A DNA stretch of 64,000 nucleotides from Parvularculaceae bacterium (GCA_021776465.1 JAJFFU010000113.1:84772-148771), one strand, 5' to 3'. Positions 8,937 through 17,700 are shown, counted from the stretch's first letter. Made by a program: numbers and translations. Notes: generated from the sequence alone by a model not told the origin.

Positions 8937-9182
8937 ATGCTATATCCAGAAGATGTAAAAGAAGGTGATGAATTTATTTTCACGACTGGGCAAGGTCTTT
9001 TAATCAGCGGGATGTGTGGCTTTCTAGGTAATATTTGGTCAGAGCGGATTAGGGTTTTGTCAAATGTAGACGGTATGATTACCTTTAGATGTTTGTCGAG
9101 CACTGATGATTTCGCTTGCGAACAAGAAAAGTTTCTATCTTGGATGAATGGACATTGGGATTGGGAGGAAGAAGATGCGTAA
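8937..9182 (+). CDS. Member of the phage 'EGD-F' small paralogue family
   Basis: The 81-residue protein begins with a V.EGDEFIF turn and ends with FLSWMNGHWDWEEE. The same plan (short start, G-D/T-x-F turn, beta-rich middle, FL…W-E-E end) recurs in more than a dozen small proteins here, mainly at 49.4-58.4 kb. The function of the family is unknown. It overlaps the third RNA ligase gene by eight bases. Confidence 0.75.
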   Translation: MLYPEDVKEGDEFIFTTGQGLLISGMCGFLGNIWSERIRVLSNVDGMITFRCLSSTDDFACEQEKFLSWMNGHWDWEEEDA

Positions 9183-10179
9183 GTTAGTAAGTATACAGAC
9201 AATTCATGATATCGAACCTATCGAGGGGGCTGATAAGATTGAGAAGGCTCGTGTAATGGGTTGGACAGTGGTGGTTGGTAAGGGAGAATTTCAAGAGAAT
9301 GATTTTTGCGTATTCCACGAAGTTGATAGTCTCCTTCCAGATGACAATCCTGATTATGAATTTATGCGAAGAAATAAATTTCGTGTAAAGACAATGAAAA
9401 TGCGCGGAGTGTTGTCTCAAGGACTAGCTCTCTCTCCAGATATTCTAGGAAATCACATTGAAACTCTTGATGAGCTTACAGTGGGGCAGGACGTAACTGA
9501 GTGGCTAGGTGTAAAGAAGTACGAGCCACCGCCTCCTCGAAATTCTGGAGGGGTGAATTCTGGAAGGAGTATTGGTAATTTCCCCAGCTATGTCCCTAAG
9601 ACAGACGAGATCCGTATACAGAGTGCTTTGGAAAAGCTCGATTACCTCCGAGGGAAGCCCTACTATATCACTGTTAAGTATGATGGCTCTAGCTTCACGG
9701 CTGGTAGGCACGAAGATGAATTTTTTGTATGTAGTAGGAATTTCAAGAAGGATTATCACAACACTGTAATCTCTACTCGCAAGAGTGATTTTATTGATGT
9801 GGCAAGGAAACTTGAACTAGAGAAGAAAATTCCAGAAGGAATCGCGCTCCAGGGCGAACTATGTGGCCCAGGTGTTCAGGGGAATAAGATGGGGTTTCCC
9901 GACAAAGACGTGTGGTTTTACAATATGTTCAACATCAAGGAAGGGACATATTACACTTATGATGAGATGAAAGAATTTTGTGAGAATCTTGGCCTGTTCG
10001 TTGTACCTCTTGAAGAGACAGGAGGATCATTTGATTATACGCTGGAAGAGCTACTGGAAAAGGCTAAGGGTAAGTACCATCGAACTGATAGACACAGAGA
10101 AGGGATTGTAATTCGTTCAATGGATAAGCGTATTAGTTTTAAGGCGATAAATAATGATTTCCTATTGAGGGAGAAATAA
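9175..10179 (+). CDS. RNA ligase, DRB0094/Rnl5-like
   Basis: The 334-residue product starts with an N-terminal OB-type domain (about 1-110, typical IEGADKIEKARVMGW…VVG) followed by the nucleotidyltransferase: motif I VKYDGSS with Lys168, motif III/IIIa ALQGELCGPGVQGNK near 224-238, motif IV REGIVIRS near 308 and motif V ISFKAIN near 320. This order is the Deinococcus DRB0094 class, which seals nicked duplex RNA. The start at 9175 (GAGGAAGAAG upstream) removes nine unlikely residues. It is the third distinct RNA ligase of the cluster. Confidence 0.9.
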   Translation: MRKLVSIQTIHDIEPIEGADKIEKARVMGWTVVVGKGEFQENDFCVFHEVDSLLPDDNPDYEFMRRNKFRVKTMKMRGVLSQGLALSPDILGNHIETLDELTVGQDVTEWLGVKKYEPPPPRNSGGVNSGRSIGNFPSYVPKTDEIRIQSALEKLDYLRGKPYYITVKYDGSSFTAGRHEDEFFVCSRNFKKDYHNTVISTRKSDFIDVARKLELEKKIPEGIALQGELCGPGVQGNKMGFPDKDVWFYNMFNIKEGTYYTYDEMKEFCENLGLFVVPLEETGGSFDYTLEELLEKAKGKYHRTDRHREGIVIRSMDKRISFKAINNDFLLREK

Positions 10180-10182
10180 AAA

Positions 10183-10581
10183 ATGAAACTAATAGATAGG
10201 TTGCAGAGTGATAAGACAGAAGCCATGAAAGCTAGGCTAAGGACAGATTCAAACCTTCTTGGAGTGCTTATCTCTGATGCAAAGAAAACAGACAAAAGCC
10301 CAGAAGATGGTGCCGTTCTAAAAGCTATGCGCTCTACAAAGAAGCAGCTTACGGAAGCTCTTTCTCATGCCAAGGATGCTGACAAGCAAAGAGAAATTGC
10401 ATATGAGCTAGAACTCATCGAAGGGTATCTCCCACAGCTAGTGGGTGCGGGAGAACTAAAGGCATTCATTGACACTCTTCCTGCCGATGATCATATGGGC
10501 AAGAAGATGGGAAGCATCAAAAAGAAGTTCGGTGAAAGAGCCGATATGAAACTTGCTAAGGAAATTCTTGACAAGGGATAA
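10183..10581 (+). CDS. GatB/YqeY-like protein
   Basis: The 132-residue helical protein follows the YqeY pattern: an early AMKAR segment, L..A.K, a middle ELELIEGYLPQLV (about 80-92) and a C-terminal MGKKMGSIKKKFGERADMKLAKEIL. YqeY resembles the tRNA-binding tail of the amidotransferase GatB. Its place right after three RNA ligases fits a tRNA-related role, by inference. Confidence 0.85.
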   Translation: MKLIDRLQSDKTEAMKARLRTDSNLLGVLISDAKKTDKSPEDGAVLKAMRSTKKQLTEALSHAKDADKQREIAYELELIEGYLPQLVGAGELKAFIDTLPADDHMGKKMGSIKKKFGERADMKLAKEILDKG

Positions 10582-10777
10582 GTTTGTCCATTGCCATCCG
10601 CACGGTGCTGTCCACAAGCTAGACAAGGACGGCACGTGTTGGTGTGGGTGTGTACCTGACTCTCCTAAAGAGTATAAGGGAGTAGGGTATACATCCTCTC
10701 TTATGGCAAGGGACATGGAAAGTGCCTATGTTGAATGCAAAAACAGAAATTTATGGCTTTATGGCTTGAAAGACTAG
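10568..10777 (+). CDS. Small Cys/His-rich protein
   Basis: The frame has no ATG near its start; a TTG at 10568 with AAGGAAA seven bases upstream is the best choice, overlapping the YqeY-like gene. The product of about 69 residues contains HCHPHG and CWCGC near residues 9-30, a possible metal-binding cluster. Another TTG lies at 10553. No family is recognised. Confidence 0.6.
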   Translation: MTRDKFVHCHPHGAVHKLDKDGTCWCGCVPDSPKEYKGVGYTSSLMARDMESAYVECKNRNLWLYGLKD

Positions 10778-10794
10778 CAGGAATGTCGTATACT
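10766..10794 (+). promoter_or_regulatory. Sigma70-like promoter for the Ycf35-like/AAA pair
   Basis: TTGAAA, 17-bp spacer, TATACT, 30 bp before the ATG at 10824. It overlaps the end of the preceding gene. Confidence 0.75.
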
Positions 10795-10823
10795 TTAGAT
10801 AACGAAGGAACAAGGAGAAACAC

Positions 10824-11243
10824 ATGTCGCATTATACGTCCGTCAAAACAACCTACAAGAGCCTGTCGGATTTGGTAGCTGCTCTTTGTTTGTGTGGTTT
10901 TACAGAAGAGCAGATTGAACTATCTGAAGAGAATGACATGACGCTCATCGGGTATGACAATGCACATCGAATCATTGATGGTCAGGTGGTTAAGGCAGCA
11001 CTCCGTATCCACAGGCGACATGTTGGAAGAGCTTCTAATGATATCGGATACGTCAAACAGGCTGATGGAACATATTCAGCCATTATTTCCAATTACGATA
11101 AGAGGAAATATGGTAAGTCATGGCAAGACAGTGTTAAGCGAGAATACAATGCGCGTATTGCCACTCGACAGCTACAGAGGAAAGGATACAAGGTGAATGT
11201 TATCCGAAATGGGAAGACGATTCGTGTTGAAGGAAAGCAGTAG
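10824..11243 (+). CDS. DUF1257 / Ycf35-like protein
   Basis: The 139-residue protein opens with MSHYTSVKTTYKSLSDLVAAL and contains NDIGYVKQADGTY near 72-84 and a helical QLQRKGYKV segment near 113, the pattern of the DUF1257/Ycf35 family. Members lie next to AAA ATPases and DUF2997 proteins in bacteria and cyanobacteria; both occur here (11244 and 13986). The biochemical role of the family is not established. It has its own promoter. Confidence 0.85.
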   Translation: MSHYTSVKTTYKSLSDLVAALCLCGFTEEQIELSEENDMTLIGYDNAHRIIDGQVVKAALRIHRRHVGRASNDIGYVKQADGTYSAIISNYDKRKYGKSWQDSVKREYNARIATRQLQRKGYKVNVIRNGKTIRVEGKQ

Positions 11244-12266
11244 GTGGTTAGTAAAAAAGCACAAAAATTGGTAGATATTGTTTTTGGTAAGGAAGAAGCT
11301 GCTCCTCCAAGGAAAAAAAATATGAACGCATCGGATGAGAAGAGGCTCTGGATCAGAACTGATATGCACTACCATAAGTTGGTTGGCGCTATTACAGATT
11401 CTATCCCGCCTGGGTTCTACGAGCATGATTATACAAATGACGGGGAGTGTTTGAAGCGCAAAGAACTTAGTACGGCAAAGATCATCGACAAGGATCCTAC
11501 AATTGATAAGGTGTTGAGTAGTGTCCATGATTTTTTCAAGGTGAGGGAAATTTTCATCAAGTATGGGATTCCGCAAAAGAGGGGAATTCTACTGCACGGC
11601 CCTCCTGGTACGGGGAAGAGTACAATCATGCGACTCATTATCCAACATGTCATTGATGATTTGAAGGGTGTAGCGCTGGAGGCCAGTGCCCTGAATTTCC
11701 CTGAATTCATCGAGATTTATGATATTTTCAGAGATGTTCACCCAGATCGTCCAATTGTATGCGTTATCGAGGACATTGAGAAATTTGCTGATAGCTCACA
11801 CAGCGAGACAGAGTTTGTCAATTTTGTGGATGGAGTGACGTCTGTTGATGGGGTTCTCTTTGTTGCCACTACAAACTTCGTGAACAATGTCCCAGACAGG
11901 ATTCTCAACAGGCCGGGGCGATTTGATGTGAGGTATAAGATTGGGTATCCTGGCGAAGAAGTGAGGAGAGGGTTTGTTGAAGACTTGATTCATGACCTCG
12001 ATGATGATTTTGTTGATAAGATTGTCGAGGATACGGACGGGCTTCCTGTTTCTCACGTGAGGGAGCTTGTAATTGCTACGCATATTCTAAAGAGGGATTA
12101 TGAAGAGACGCTGAAGGCTTTGAGGGCTAATGTACCGGATGATAAACTGTATCCTGCGGATAGGTGCGACAATGATGCTCCGAGGGCGGGGTTTGCTCCT
12201 GCTAAAAAGAAAGAGTATGATGATCATGGGTGTGAAGTAGAGCCGTATTGTCCCGATTGTTCGTAA
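11244..12266 (+). CDS. AAA ATPase, DUF1257-associated, BCS1/FtsH-like module
   Basis: The GTG start follows the preceding stop directly. The 340-residue protein has Walker A GPPGTGKS at 119-126, Walker B VCVIEDIEKF near 172-181, sensor VATTN near 207 and NRPGRFD near 222-228. The N-terminal 100 residues form a separate domain. The C-terminus is Cys/Asp-rich (YCPDCS). This is a partner ATPase of the Ycf35-like protein; its substrate is unknown. It is distinct from the Ycf46-like and BCS1-like ATPases elsewhere in the window. Confidence 0.9.
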   Translation: MVSKKAQKLVDIVFGKEEAAPPRKKNMNASDEKRLWIRTDMHYHKLVGAITDSIPPGFYEHDYTNDGECLKRKELSTAKIIDKDPTIDKVLSSVHDFFKVREIFIKYGIPQKRGILLHGPPGTGKSTIMRLIIQHVIDDLKGVALEASALNFPEFIEIYDIFRDVHPDRPIVCVIEDIEKFADSSHSETEFVNFVDGVTSVDGVLFVATTNFVNNVPDRILNRPGRFDVRYKIGYPGEEVRRGFVEDLIHDLDDDFVDKIVEDTDGLPVSHVRELVIATHILKRDYEETLKALRANVPDDKLYPADRCDNDAPRAGFAPAKKKEYDDHGCEVEPYCPDCS

Positions 12267-12274
12267 ATCGAAGT

Positions 12275-12377
12275 GCCTCTGTAACTCAGTCTGGTCAGAG
12301 TAGCGGCCTTACAAGTCTCCGCGCGGAGCCATAAATTAAGCCGTTCGTCGTAGGTTCGAATCCTACCAGGGGTACCA
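12275..12377 (+). tRNA. tRNA-Val(UAC)-like with 25-nt anticodon-loop insertion
   Basis: The acceptor GCCTCTG (12275-12281) pairs with CAGGGGT, with discriminator A and encoded CCA. D and T arms (GTAGG-TTCGAAT-CCTAC) are normal. The anticodon stem GCGGC (12303-12307)/GCCGT (12340-12344) encloses 32 nt instead of 7. It begins CTTACAA, a good UAC loop, followed by about 25 extra bases containing CTCC-GCGC-GGAG. Removing them gives a canonical tRNA. A standard tRNA-Val(UAC) also exists at 24962. Confidence 0.8.
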
Positions 12378-12397
12378 TTAATAAGTGGTTGTTATTA

Positions 12398-12474
12398 GGA
12401 GTGCGGGGGGCAAGGTAGTCCCGCCAGTCTTATATGCTGGTGAGAGCCAGGTTCAATTCCTGGGCACTCTACCA
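12398..12474 (+). tRNA. tRNA-Ile(UAU)
   Basis: Acceptor GGAGTGC pairs with GCACTCT; anticodon stem CCAGT/GCTGG encloses CTTATAT, giving anticodon UAU; T stem CCAGG/CCTGG is perfect; CCA is encoded. UAU would read AUA directly, unlike the usual bacterial modified CAU tRNA. Confidence 0.85.
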
Positions 12475-12490
12475 AAATAGGAGAATAAAA

Positions 12491-12841
12491 ATGATTTATG
12501 TAGTGTGTGAAGATGATTATGACTGCAGAGATATACTTGCCGTACTATCTGGCCCACCTGGAAAGCACGATGAACTAAGAGAGGCCGTGAGGAAATATGT
12601 TTCTTTGAGAAGTGCGTCGGTAAGAGAGTATAATGAAAAGATAGAAGAAAGGGTGGAAGCAGAGACGGGGGAAATGAGATGCTCGGAATATGGTTCTCCA
12701 GAAAATCAGCTATTCTATAAATATTTCAGGCAATTCAAGAAAGAGACGCCGTGGACATTTAAAAAATTTCCGCAGTGGGTGTGTGAAGAATATGAGGGAT
12801 ATACATCAAAAGAGTTTGAAGAAGTACATTATTGTAGTTAA
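12491..12841 (+). CDS. Hypothetical protein
   Basis: The ATG at 12491 has AGGAGAATAAAA upstream, just after the tRNA-Ile CCA; earlier in-frame starts fall inside the tRNA. The 116 residues are acidic at the N-terminus (VVCEDDYDCRD) and aromatic-rich towards the end. No family is recognised. It is probably cotranscribed with the tRNA. Confidence 0.8.
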   Translation: MIYVVCEDDYDCRDILAVLSGPPGKHDELREAVRKYVSLRSASVREYNEKIEERVEAETGEMRCSEYGSPENQLFYKYFRQFKKETPWTFKKFPQWVCEEYEGYTSKEFEEVHYCS

Positions 12842-12852
12842 GGAGGAATAAA

Positions 12853-13119
12853 ATGCTAGAAATTGAAGTGTATGCAACATACGAAGTAAGAGTAAAACAT
12901 ACAGTAAAGATTGACCCATACGATCTTGATGAATGGATGGATGAAGAGGGAAATTCCACCCTAACTCAAAAAGATATCGATGACGATGATAAGTTTGTTT
13001 CTCCGTATATTGATCACATTTATATGGATCTAGAGGACAATGCTGCAACGCTTATTGCTAGTAGTTTGGGTGAATTTGAGATCGAGGACATTGGAAAAAT
13101 CACTCTAAAGGATAACTAA
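12853..13119 (+). CDS. Small acidic hypothetical protein
   Basis: The 88-residue protein follows an AAGGAGGAAT site and overlaps the next ORF by one base. The first 20 residues look like a beta hairpin and the middle is very acidic (KDIDDDDK). No family is recognised; low charge balance suggests a protein- or nucleic-acid-mimic type, but this is speculative. Confidence 0.8.
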   Translation: MLEIEVYATYEVRVKHTVKIDPYDLDEWMDEEGNSTLTQKDIDDDDKFVSPYIDHIYMDLEDNAATLIASSLGEFEIEDIGKITLKDN

Positions 13120-13325
13120 TGGCAAAGAAAGCTTATAATGCCACTGTGACATTTGCTCATGGGGATTACATTGATTTTAAATTGAGTGAAGAGCCGCGCC
13201 TGGCAGAAGGAAACAGATATCCGTGGGAGGAATTCAAATACCATCCCGACGAAGTGGAGAGATTGCTTGTCATTGATCCAAAGAGCGTAGCATACATTAG
13301 TTACACAATTACGGAGGACGAATAA
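13119..13325 (+). CDS. Small hypothetical protein
   Basis: The 68-residue ORF starts at the overlapping stop of the preceding gene (TAATG) and ends one base before the next start. It is Tyr/Glu-rich with alternating hydrophobic residues, likely beta. It belongs to a coupled run at 12.85-13.65 kb of unknown function. Confidence 0.75.
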   Translation: MAKKAYNATVTFAHGDYIDFKLSEEPRLAEGNRYPWEEFKYHPDEVERLLVIDPKSVAYISYTITEDE

Positions 13326-13326
13326 C

Positions 13327-13641
13327 ATGTGCGTATATTCTATGATCGCAGACCATTACAGAGATAGGTGGAGAGAACGGAAGGAGTACCAATATCCTCC
13401 CGCTACCACTGAACAATTCCCTTATCAGCCAAAGGTGATTCCATTCACTATCCAGCCAACAATCACGCCAGAAGAGATTGAAGAATTTCGCAAGCTCCTA
13501 GAGAGAGCCAGGGAATACGACAAAAGAAATAATGAACCTGATTGTGAGAACCAAGAGAAGCTAGATGAGATTATTCGCCTGGCGGAAGAGGCTGGTGTAG
13601 GTGATGAAGTGAGAGAAGCAATTGAAAGCACACTTGACTAA
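13327..13641 (+). CDS. Hypothetical protein with C-terminal helices
   Basis: The 104 residues comprise a basic, Tyr/Pro-rich N-terminus and a Glu/Arg-rich helical C-terminal half (about 45-104). A GGAGGACG site precedes the ATG. No family is recognised. Confidence 0.78.
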   Translation: MCVYSMIADHYRDRWRERKEYQYPPATTEQFPYQPKVIPFTIQPTITPEEIEEFRKLLERAREYDKRNNEPDCENQEKLDEIIRLAEEAGVGDEVREAIESTLD

Positions 13642-13650
13642 GGATGAATA

Positions 13651-13935
13651 ATGGATAGATTAATAATGACGCGGTTTGCTGATGATAATTTTAGAGAAGG
13701 GGACGTTCTTTCAATGAAGGGTGTTGTTAGTGGGAACACAATAGAAATAAAGCTTGAAGATGTTGAGATTTCTAAGCCAATGGTTAGGCGTGGAGATAAG
13801 GTGAAATGGTGGAGAAAAGTTTGGAACTTTGGAGAAGTGGTGGCTGTCTATGATGATGGGGCTTGGGTCAAGCCTGAAAATAGTTGTGTGATGAAAACAC
13901 TGAATATTTCTGACATAAAAAGGGTTGACAAATAG
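13651..13935 (+). CDS. Hypothetical protein, distantly like the EGD-F paralogues
   Basis: The 94-residue ORF starts after AAGGATGAAT. REGDVL near residue 14 and RRGDKVKWW near 49 are two beta-turn segments reminiscent of the EGD-F paralogue family, but the C-terminal W-E-E signature is missing. The end of the gene overlaps the promoter at 13925. Confidence 0.7.
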   Translation: MDRLIMTRFADDNFREGDVLSMKGVVSGNTIEIKLEDVEISKPMVRRGDKVKWWRKVWNFGEVVAVYDDGAWVKPENSCVMKTLNISDIKRVDK

Positions 13936-13953
13936 ACATTCCTATTGTATAAT
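13925..13953 (+). promoter_or_regulatory. Consensus sigma70 promoter for the DUF2997 gene
   Basis: TTGACA, 17 bp, TATAAT: a perfect consensus, 32 bp before the ATG at 13986. Confidence 0.85.
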
Positions 13954-13985
13954 AAAGGGAACAAGGAACGAATTGGAGAAATAAA

Positions 13986-14189
13986 ATGGCTAAGACGATC
14001 ACTGTAGATATTGACGCAGAAGGTGAAGTGAATATCGAAGCTTCAGGATTTAAGGGTGGGTCGTGTACAAAAGCTACGGCTGACCTCGTAACAGCCCTTG
14101 GTGGCGATCCTGCTGATTTTGTTGCCAAGCCTGAATATCAGGAATGTGTTCGACGTGGCGTAGCAGCCAAGCGTCAAGTTAAGGCATAA
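13986..14189 (+). CDS. DUF2997-like protein
   Basis: The 67-residue product (TITVDIDAEGEVNIEASGFKGGSC… followed by LGG and KPEY) matches the DUF2997 pattern: a short beta hairpin with a G..C.KAT motif. In bacteria DUF2997 genes accompany DUF1257 and AAA genes, and both are 2-3 kb upstream here. It has a consensus promoter, implying strong expression. It overlaps the next ORF by one base. Confidence 0.8.
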   Translation: MAKTITVDIDAEGEVNIEASGFKGGSCTKATADLVTALGGDPADFVAKPEYQECVRRGVAAKRQVKA

Positions 14190-14518
14190 TGTGTGATACA
14201 ATTAGGGTGAGCCTAACAGAAGCTCAGCGCCTCCTCCTTGAAGAGATGGCATTTACAGATTTTAGATCAATGTATCTAGATGTTATCAAGCTTATTAGAA
14301 GCCCGATGGATTTAGATAATAAGATTATATACAACCTATATCATAGCGCAACTAGTGTATATAATCTTTTCGTTGAGGGGGGTTTTGGTAGTGTTGCCTT
14401 CGCGCAATCATTGGAAGAGTTTACAGAGTATTTTGATGAAGCAGTATTGAATGATTTGATCGAAGATGAGAAAATGACTTGTACTATGATGTGTTTGACG
14501 GTGAAGAAGTATTTATGA
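14189..14518 (+). CDS. Hypothetical helical protein
   Basis: The 109-residue ORF is coupled to the DUF2997 gene by a one-base overlap. It is acidic and helical throughout, with a possible Leu-rich amphipathic core. No family is recognised. Confidence 0.75.
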   Translation: MCDTIRVSLTEAQRLLLEEMAFTDFRSMYLDVIKLIRSPMDLDNKIIYNLYHSATSVYNLFVEGGFGSVAFAQSLEEFTEYFDEAVLNDLIEDEKMTCTMMCLTVKKYL

Positions 14519-14541
14519 GTGAAAATATTGGACGTTATATT

Positions 14542-14652
14542 CCACCGGTAGTTTAAACGGAAAAACAATTCTGTTGTCTAGGCTAGTAGATATTATAAAT
14601 CCGACGAACGCTGACAAGAGATGAATTGCGGGTTCGAATCCCGTCCGGTAAT
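14542..14652 (+). tRNA. Aberrant tRNA-like gene with central insertion
   Basis: A good D arm (TA-GTTT…AAAC) and perfect T arm (GCGGG-TTCGAAT-CCCGT) are present. The acceptor pairs over five bases (ACCGG/CCGGT) and needs either two C-A mismatches or a bulged CC. Between the D and T arms lie 61 nt rather than about 25. A stem CAATT/AATTG would frame a CTGTT loop (Asn-like), or TTGTC/GACAA would frame 34 nt; neither gives a normal anticodon arm. CCA is not encoded. Confidence 0.55.
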
Positions 14653-14655
14653 TGT

Positions 14656-14696
14656 GCGGTCCACGGCAGACAAATTAGCCGTGGGCCGCTTTTTTT
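14656..14696 (+). terminator. Strong rho-independent terminator
   Basis: GCGGTCCACGGC (14656-14667) pairs with GCCGTGGGCCGC (14678-14689) apart from one T-G position, followed by seven Ts. It ends the unit containing the tRNA-like gene. Confidence 0.9.
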
Positions 14697-14748
14697 GTTC
14701 CTATAGTATGTCTGAGAGAGACTTTATACATATCTATGGGAGCTTTAT

Positions 14749-17700
14749 ATGGAAATTTTTGACCTATACCTAAACAATTTAAGAAGTGCTTCGACTGGCC
14801 AGGAAGTGTTGCAGCAGATGAGACAGGAGTTAACTGGCGGGGAAGTTGAGCCAGATATTCAGGGTGAGATAAACACTGTTGTACAGAAGGCTATTCAAGA
14901 AGGTGTAGAAGGATTGGACGCGTATGAGAAAGCTGTTATACAGCAGATGAGGCCAGACCTACTACAGGGGTATTCAGCAGACGCTACCCCTATGGGAGAT
15001 GGGTATCAAATTCAAACAGATATTCCCACTATCCCCGGGTTGTCTCAAGCAGCACAATATGGAGGAGACACAGAAAGGGTAAGAGAAACCACTGTGTACG
15101 ATTATGATCCAGACAAAACACATCCAAACCTTCCTAGTGAAACTGTAGAACTAACGCCAGGCGATCTTATGCAGGAAGAACTAGAGGAATCATTTGGAAA
15201 GCATGTTGGGCCAAAAGGAACACATGTAGAAGATGAGCACGGATTACTAAGATTGAAGGAAGATCCTTTTGATGCTCATCAGCCAACCGTAGAAGATTTT
15301 GTCCCAACACAAATCCCAGAGATCCCAGGGCTAAGGCAGATGGGTATGTTCTCAACATTCGCTGATAATGTTGGTGTGTTTGAGGGGGCCCCAGAGCTTC
15401 CATATGAAGGGAAGAGTCCAAAGCCATCTCTAAGATATAAAACAATTACGAAGGATAGGGAAGAAGAAGATATTAAAGATGGGCCGGCTCATGGTGCGCC
15501 AGGTCTCACACCCCCTAGATTCAAGGTGAGGGATAGGGAGCGTATGGAAGAACGGATGGCACAATCCATTCCTGATGATTTCATCCAAACCATGTCCAGT
15601 ATTGGGGGGGAATATTTACACACTCTATCTGGTGGGGCAATGGGGTTCAAATTTACTCCAACTAAAGGAACACAATTAAGGAAGATGTACATCGAGAAGA
15701 CAGGGGCTTTTGTGCAACATGTAGGAGAGGATGGATATGTTGTTGTTTCTCCTCCAAGAAATCTGAATGAAGATAAATTAATTCAGGCCGGAGTAGGGGG
15801 TTCAGGATATGGAGATAATAGAGAAGGTGCTGGTGTGGATGCTGGAGTTGGTGATAGTGGTGCTGTTTCTAAGCTATCTGCTCCTCAAATTCATACAGTG
15901 GATGATAGAGATAAGGATGACGTAATGATTTTACCACATCACATAGGAGAAGACCAGAAAAGGGAGATGAAAGCTCTCAGGTTGTGGGTGCAGGCTACAC
16001 GCCACATTGATGACATTGTAACGATGGAGCGTAATTCTCAGGCGGGGAACAAGAGACATACAGAGATTGAGAAGTTTCTCGATCTTCCAAATGGCTTAGA
16101 AAATTACATAAAAACACTTAGACCAAATGAAGCACAGGAAGCAGAGCAACATATTTCTGATAAGCTCAGCCCTGCGCATGCTAAATATTTCAGACAGAAC
16201 GCTCCACATTTCTACCCTCAAGAGAGTGGCCGTACAGATATTCCTAGGTCAACAAATTACCAGGAAGGGTTGGGAGATATTGCTAAGCAGTGGGGTAGAG
16301 ATTTGGCAGATTCTACCAAGGATGTTTTCAGAACTGGCCCATCAGAGCTACAGCAGCTAAGGCAAAGAAACAAGGATCGAGGCCAGGCTAAGGATCCATA
16401 TTTCTGGAAAACACCTAAACAGAAGCAAGAGATGATGGATCAGAGGTTGCCTAGGGCCAATGAATCTTCTGAATCCCCTGATGACACGCCTATTGAAGAA
16501 ATGGATAATAGACCAAGTTGGGAACGCGACGAGAGGATGAAGCATGATTACAAAGCACCTGTTGATCCTCGTGACTGGAAGGGAACTCCTCCTAAGGGCG
16601 GAGATATTTCTATGGAAGAAGCCGGATTCCCTAAGTCCACACATGCAGATCCAGAAATGGAGGGGCCTGACAGTGGGCAAAAATGGTCTGACTATTCTAG
16701 CGAGGCAAAACAGTATGGTAAGAAGCCGATGCAGCAACCTGAGCCAGAGGAAACACCAAGCGTAAATATTCCAAGAGATGATAATTGGAAAGATTTTCTA
16801 AGCGGAGATACTGGTGAATATGAATTGCAGGATGTGGATGAAGATGAAGAAAGTTGGGGAGGAAAAACGGCAGAAGTGTATGAAGAATCAAAGCTCCAAA
16901 ACGCACCTTCGTCAGCTATGGACCCTGGGCATAAAACACAGGAGCAAGAATATAAGACAGAGGTAATTACTGACCCATCGTTCCAACCACAGCAAGAAGA
17001 AGAACATCCTCATGAGTTAATACAGCCGCAGGTTCAAGCAGTGCCACCACAACAGGTTCAGCAACCACAACAGGTTCCTGTGCAGCCAACGGCTCAGCAG
17101 GGTGTGGATACAGATGGTGATGGACAAGCTGACGATTTCGACGGGGATGGTGTAGCGGATTATTATTCTACGCAGGGATACGGATATAATCAGCCATTCG
17201 GTGGTGTGCCAGGGCAGCAAGACCCTGGAAGATTTGGGCAGTGGCGAAATATGGAACCTAGGGGCGTTGATGAATTAAACCCACAGACTAACAAACCAGA
17301 AATGAAGTATGGCCCAAGTGCATTTCTAACAGAGAAGGAGAAGAAACAAGATCAGCATAAGCCAAGGAGTACATTTGATAGAGAAGTGGGCAAGTCAGAT
17401 CCAATTTCGTTAGAAAATGTGTCAAAAGAAGGGCCTATAAAAGAATACGTAGAAAAGCCTGAAAGAGTTGACAGGAAAGGCCCTGGTATTCAGGGTTTGG
17501 CCAAAGCACTTCAATCTGTTGAACAACTAGCATGGTTGGATGATTTACAGGCTGAAGATTTTGCTATGAAAATCTGGAAGAATAACAAAGGGCTTCAGGG
17601 CGCGATTAGATCTTTAGGGGCGAAAGGACTGAATCAGTGGAGGAACTATGGAGATAATGAGGATAAGTTCCAACAGATGATTGAGCATACAGGCTTGACT

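Noticed and set aside
12315-12339. Group I or group II intron in tRNA-Val
   Set aside because: The insert is only about 25 nt; no P/Q/R/S core or domain V can fit.
14566-14628. Normal tRNA-Asn anticodon arm using CAATT/AATTG
   Set aside because: It would consume bases of the D and T stems and leave no variable loop, and a regular tRNA-Asn exists at 36704.
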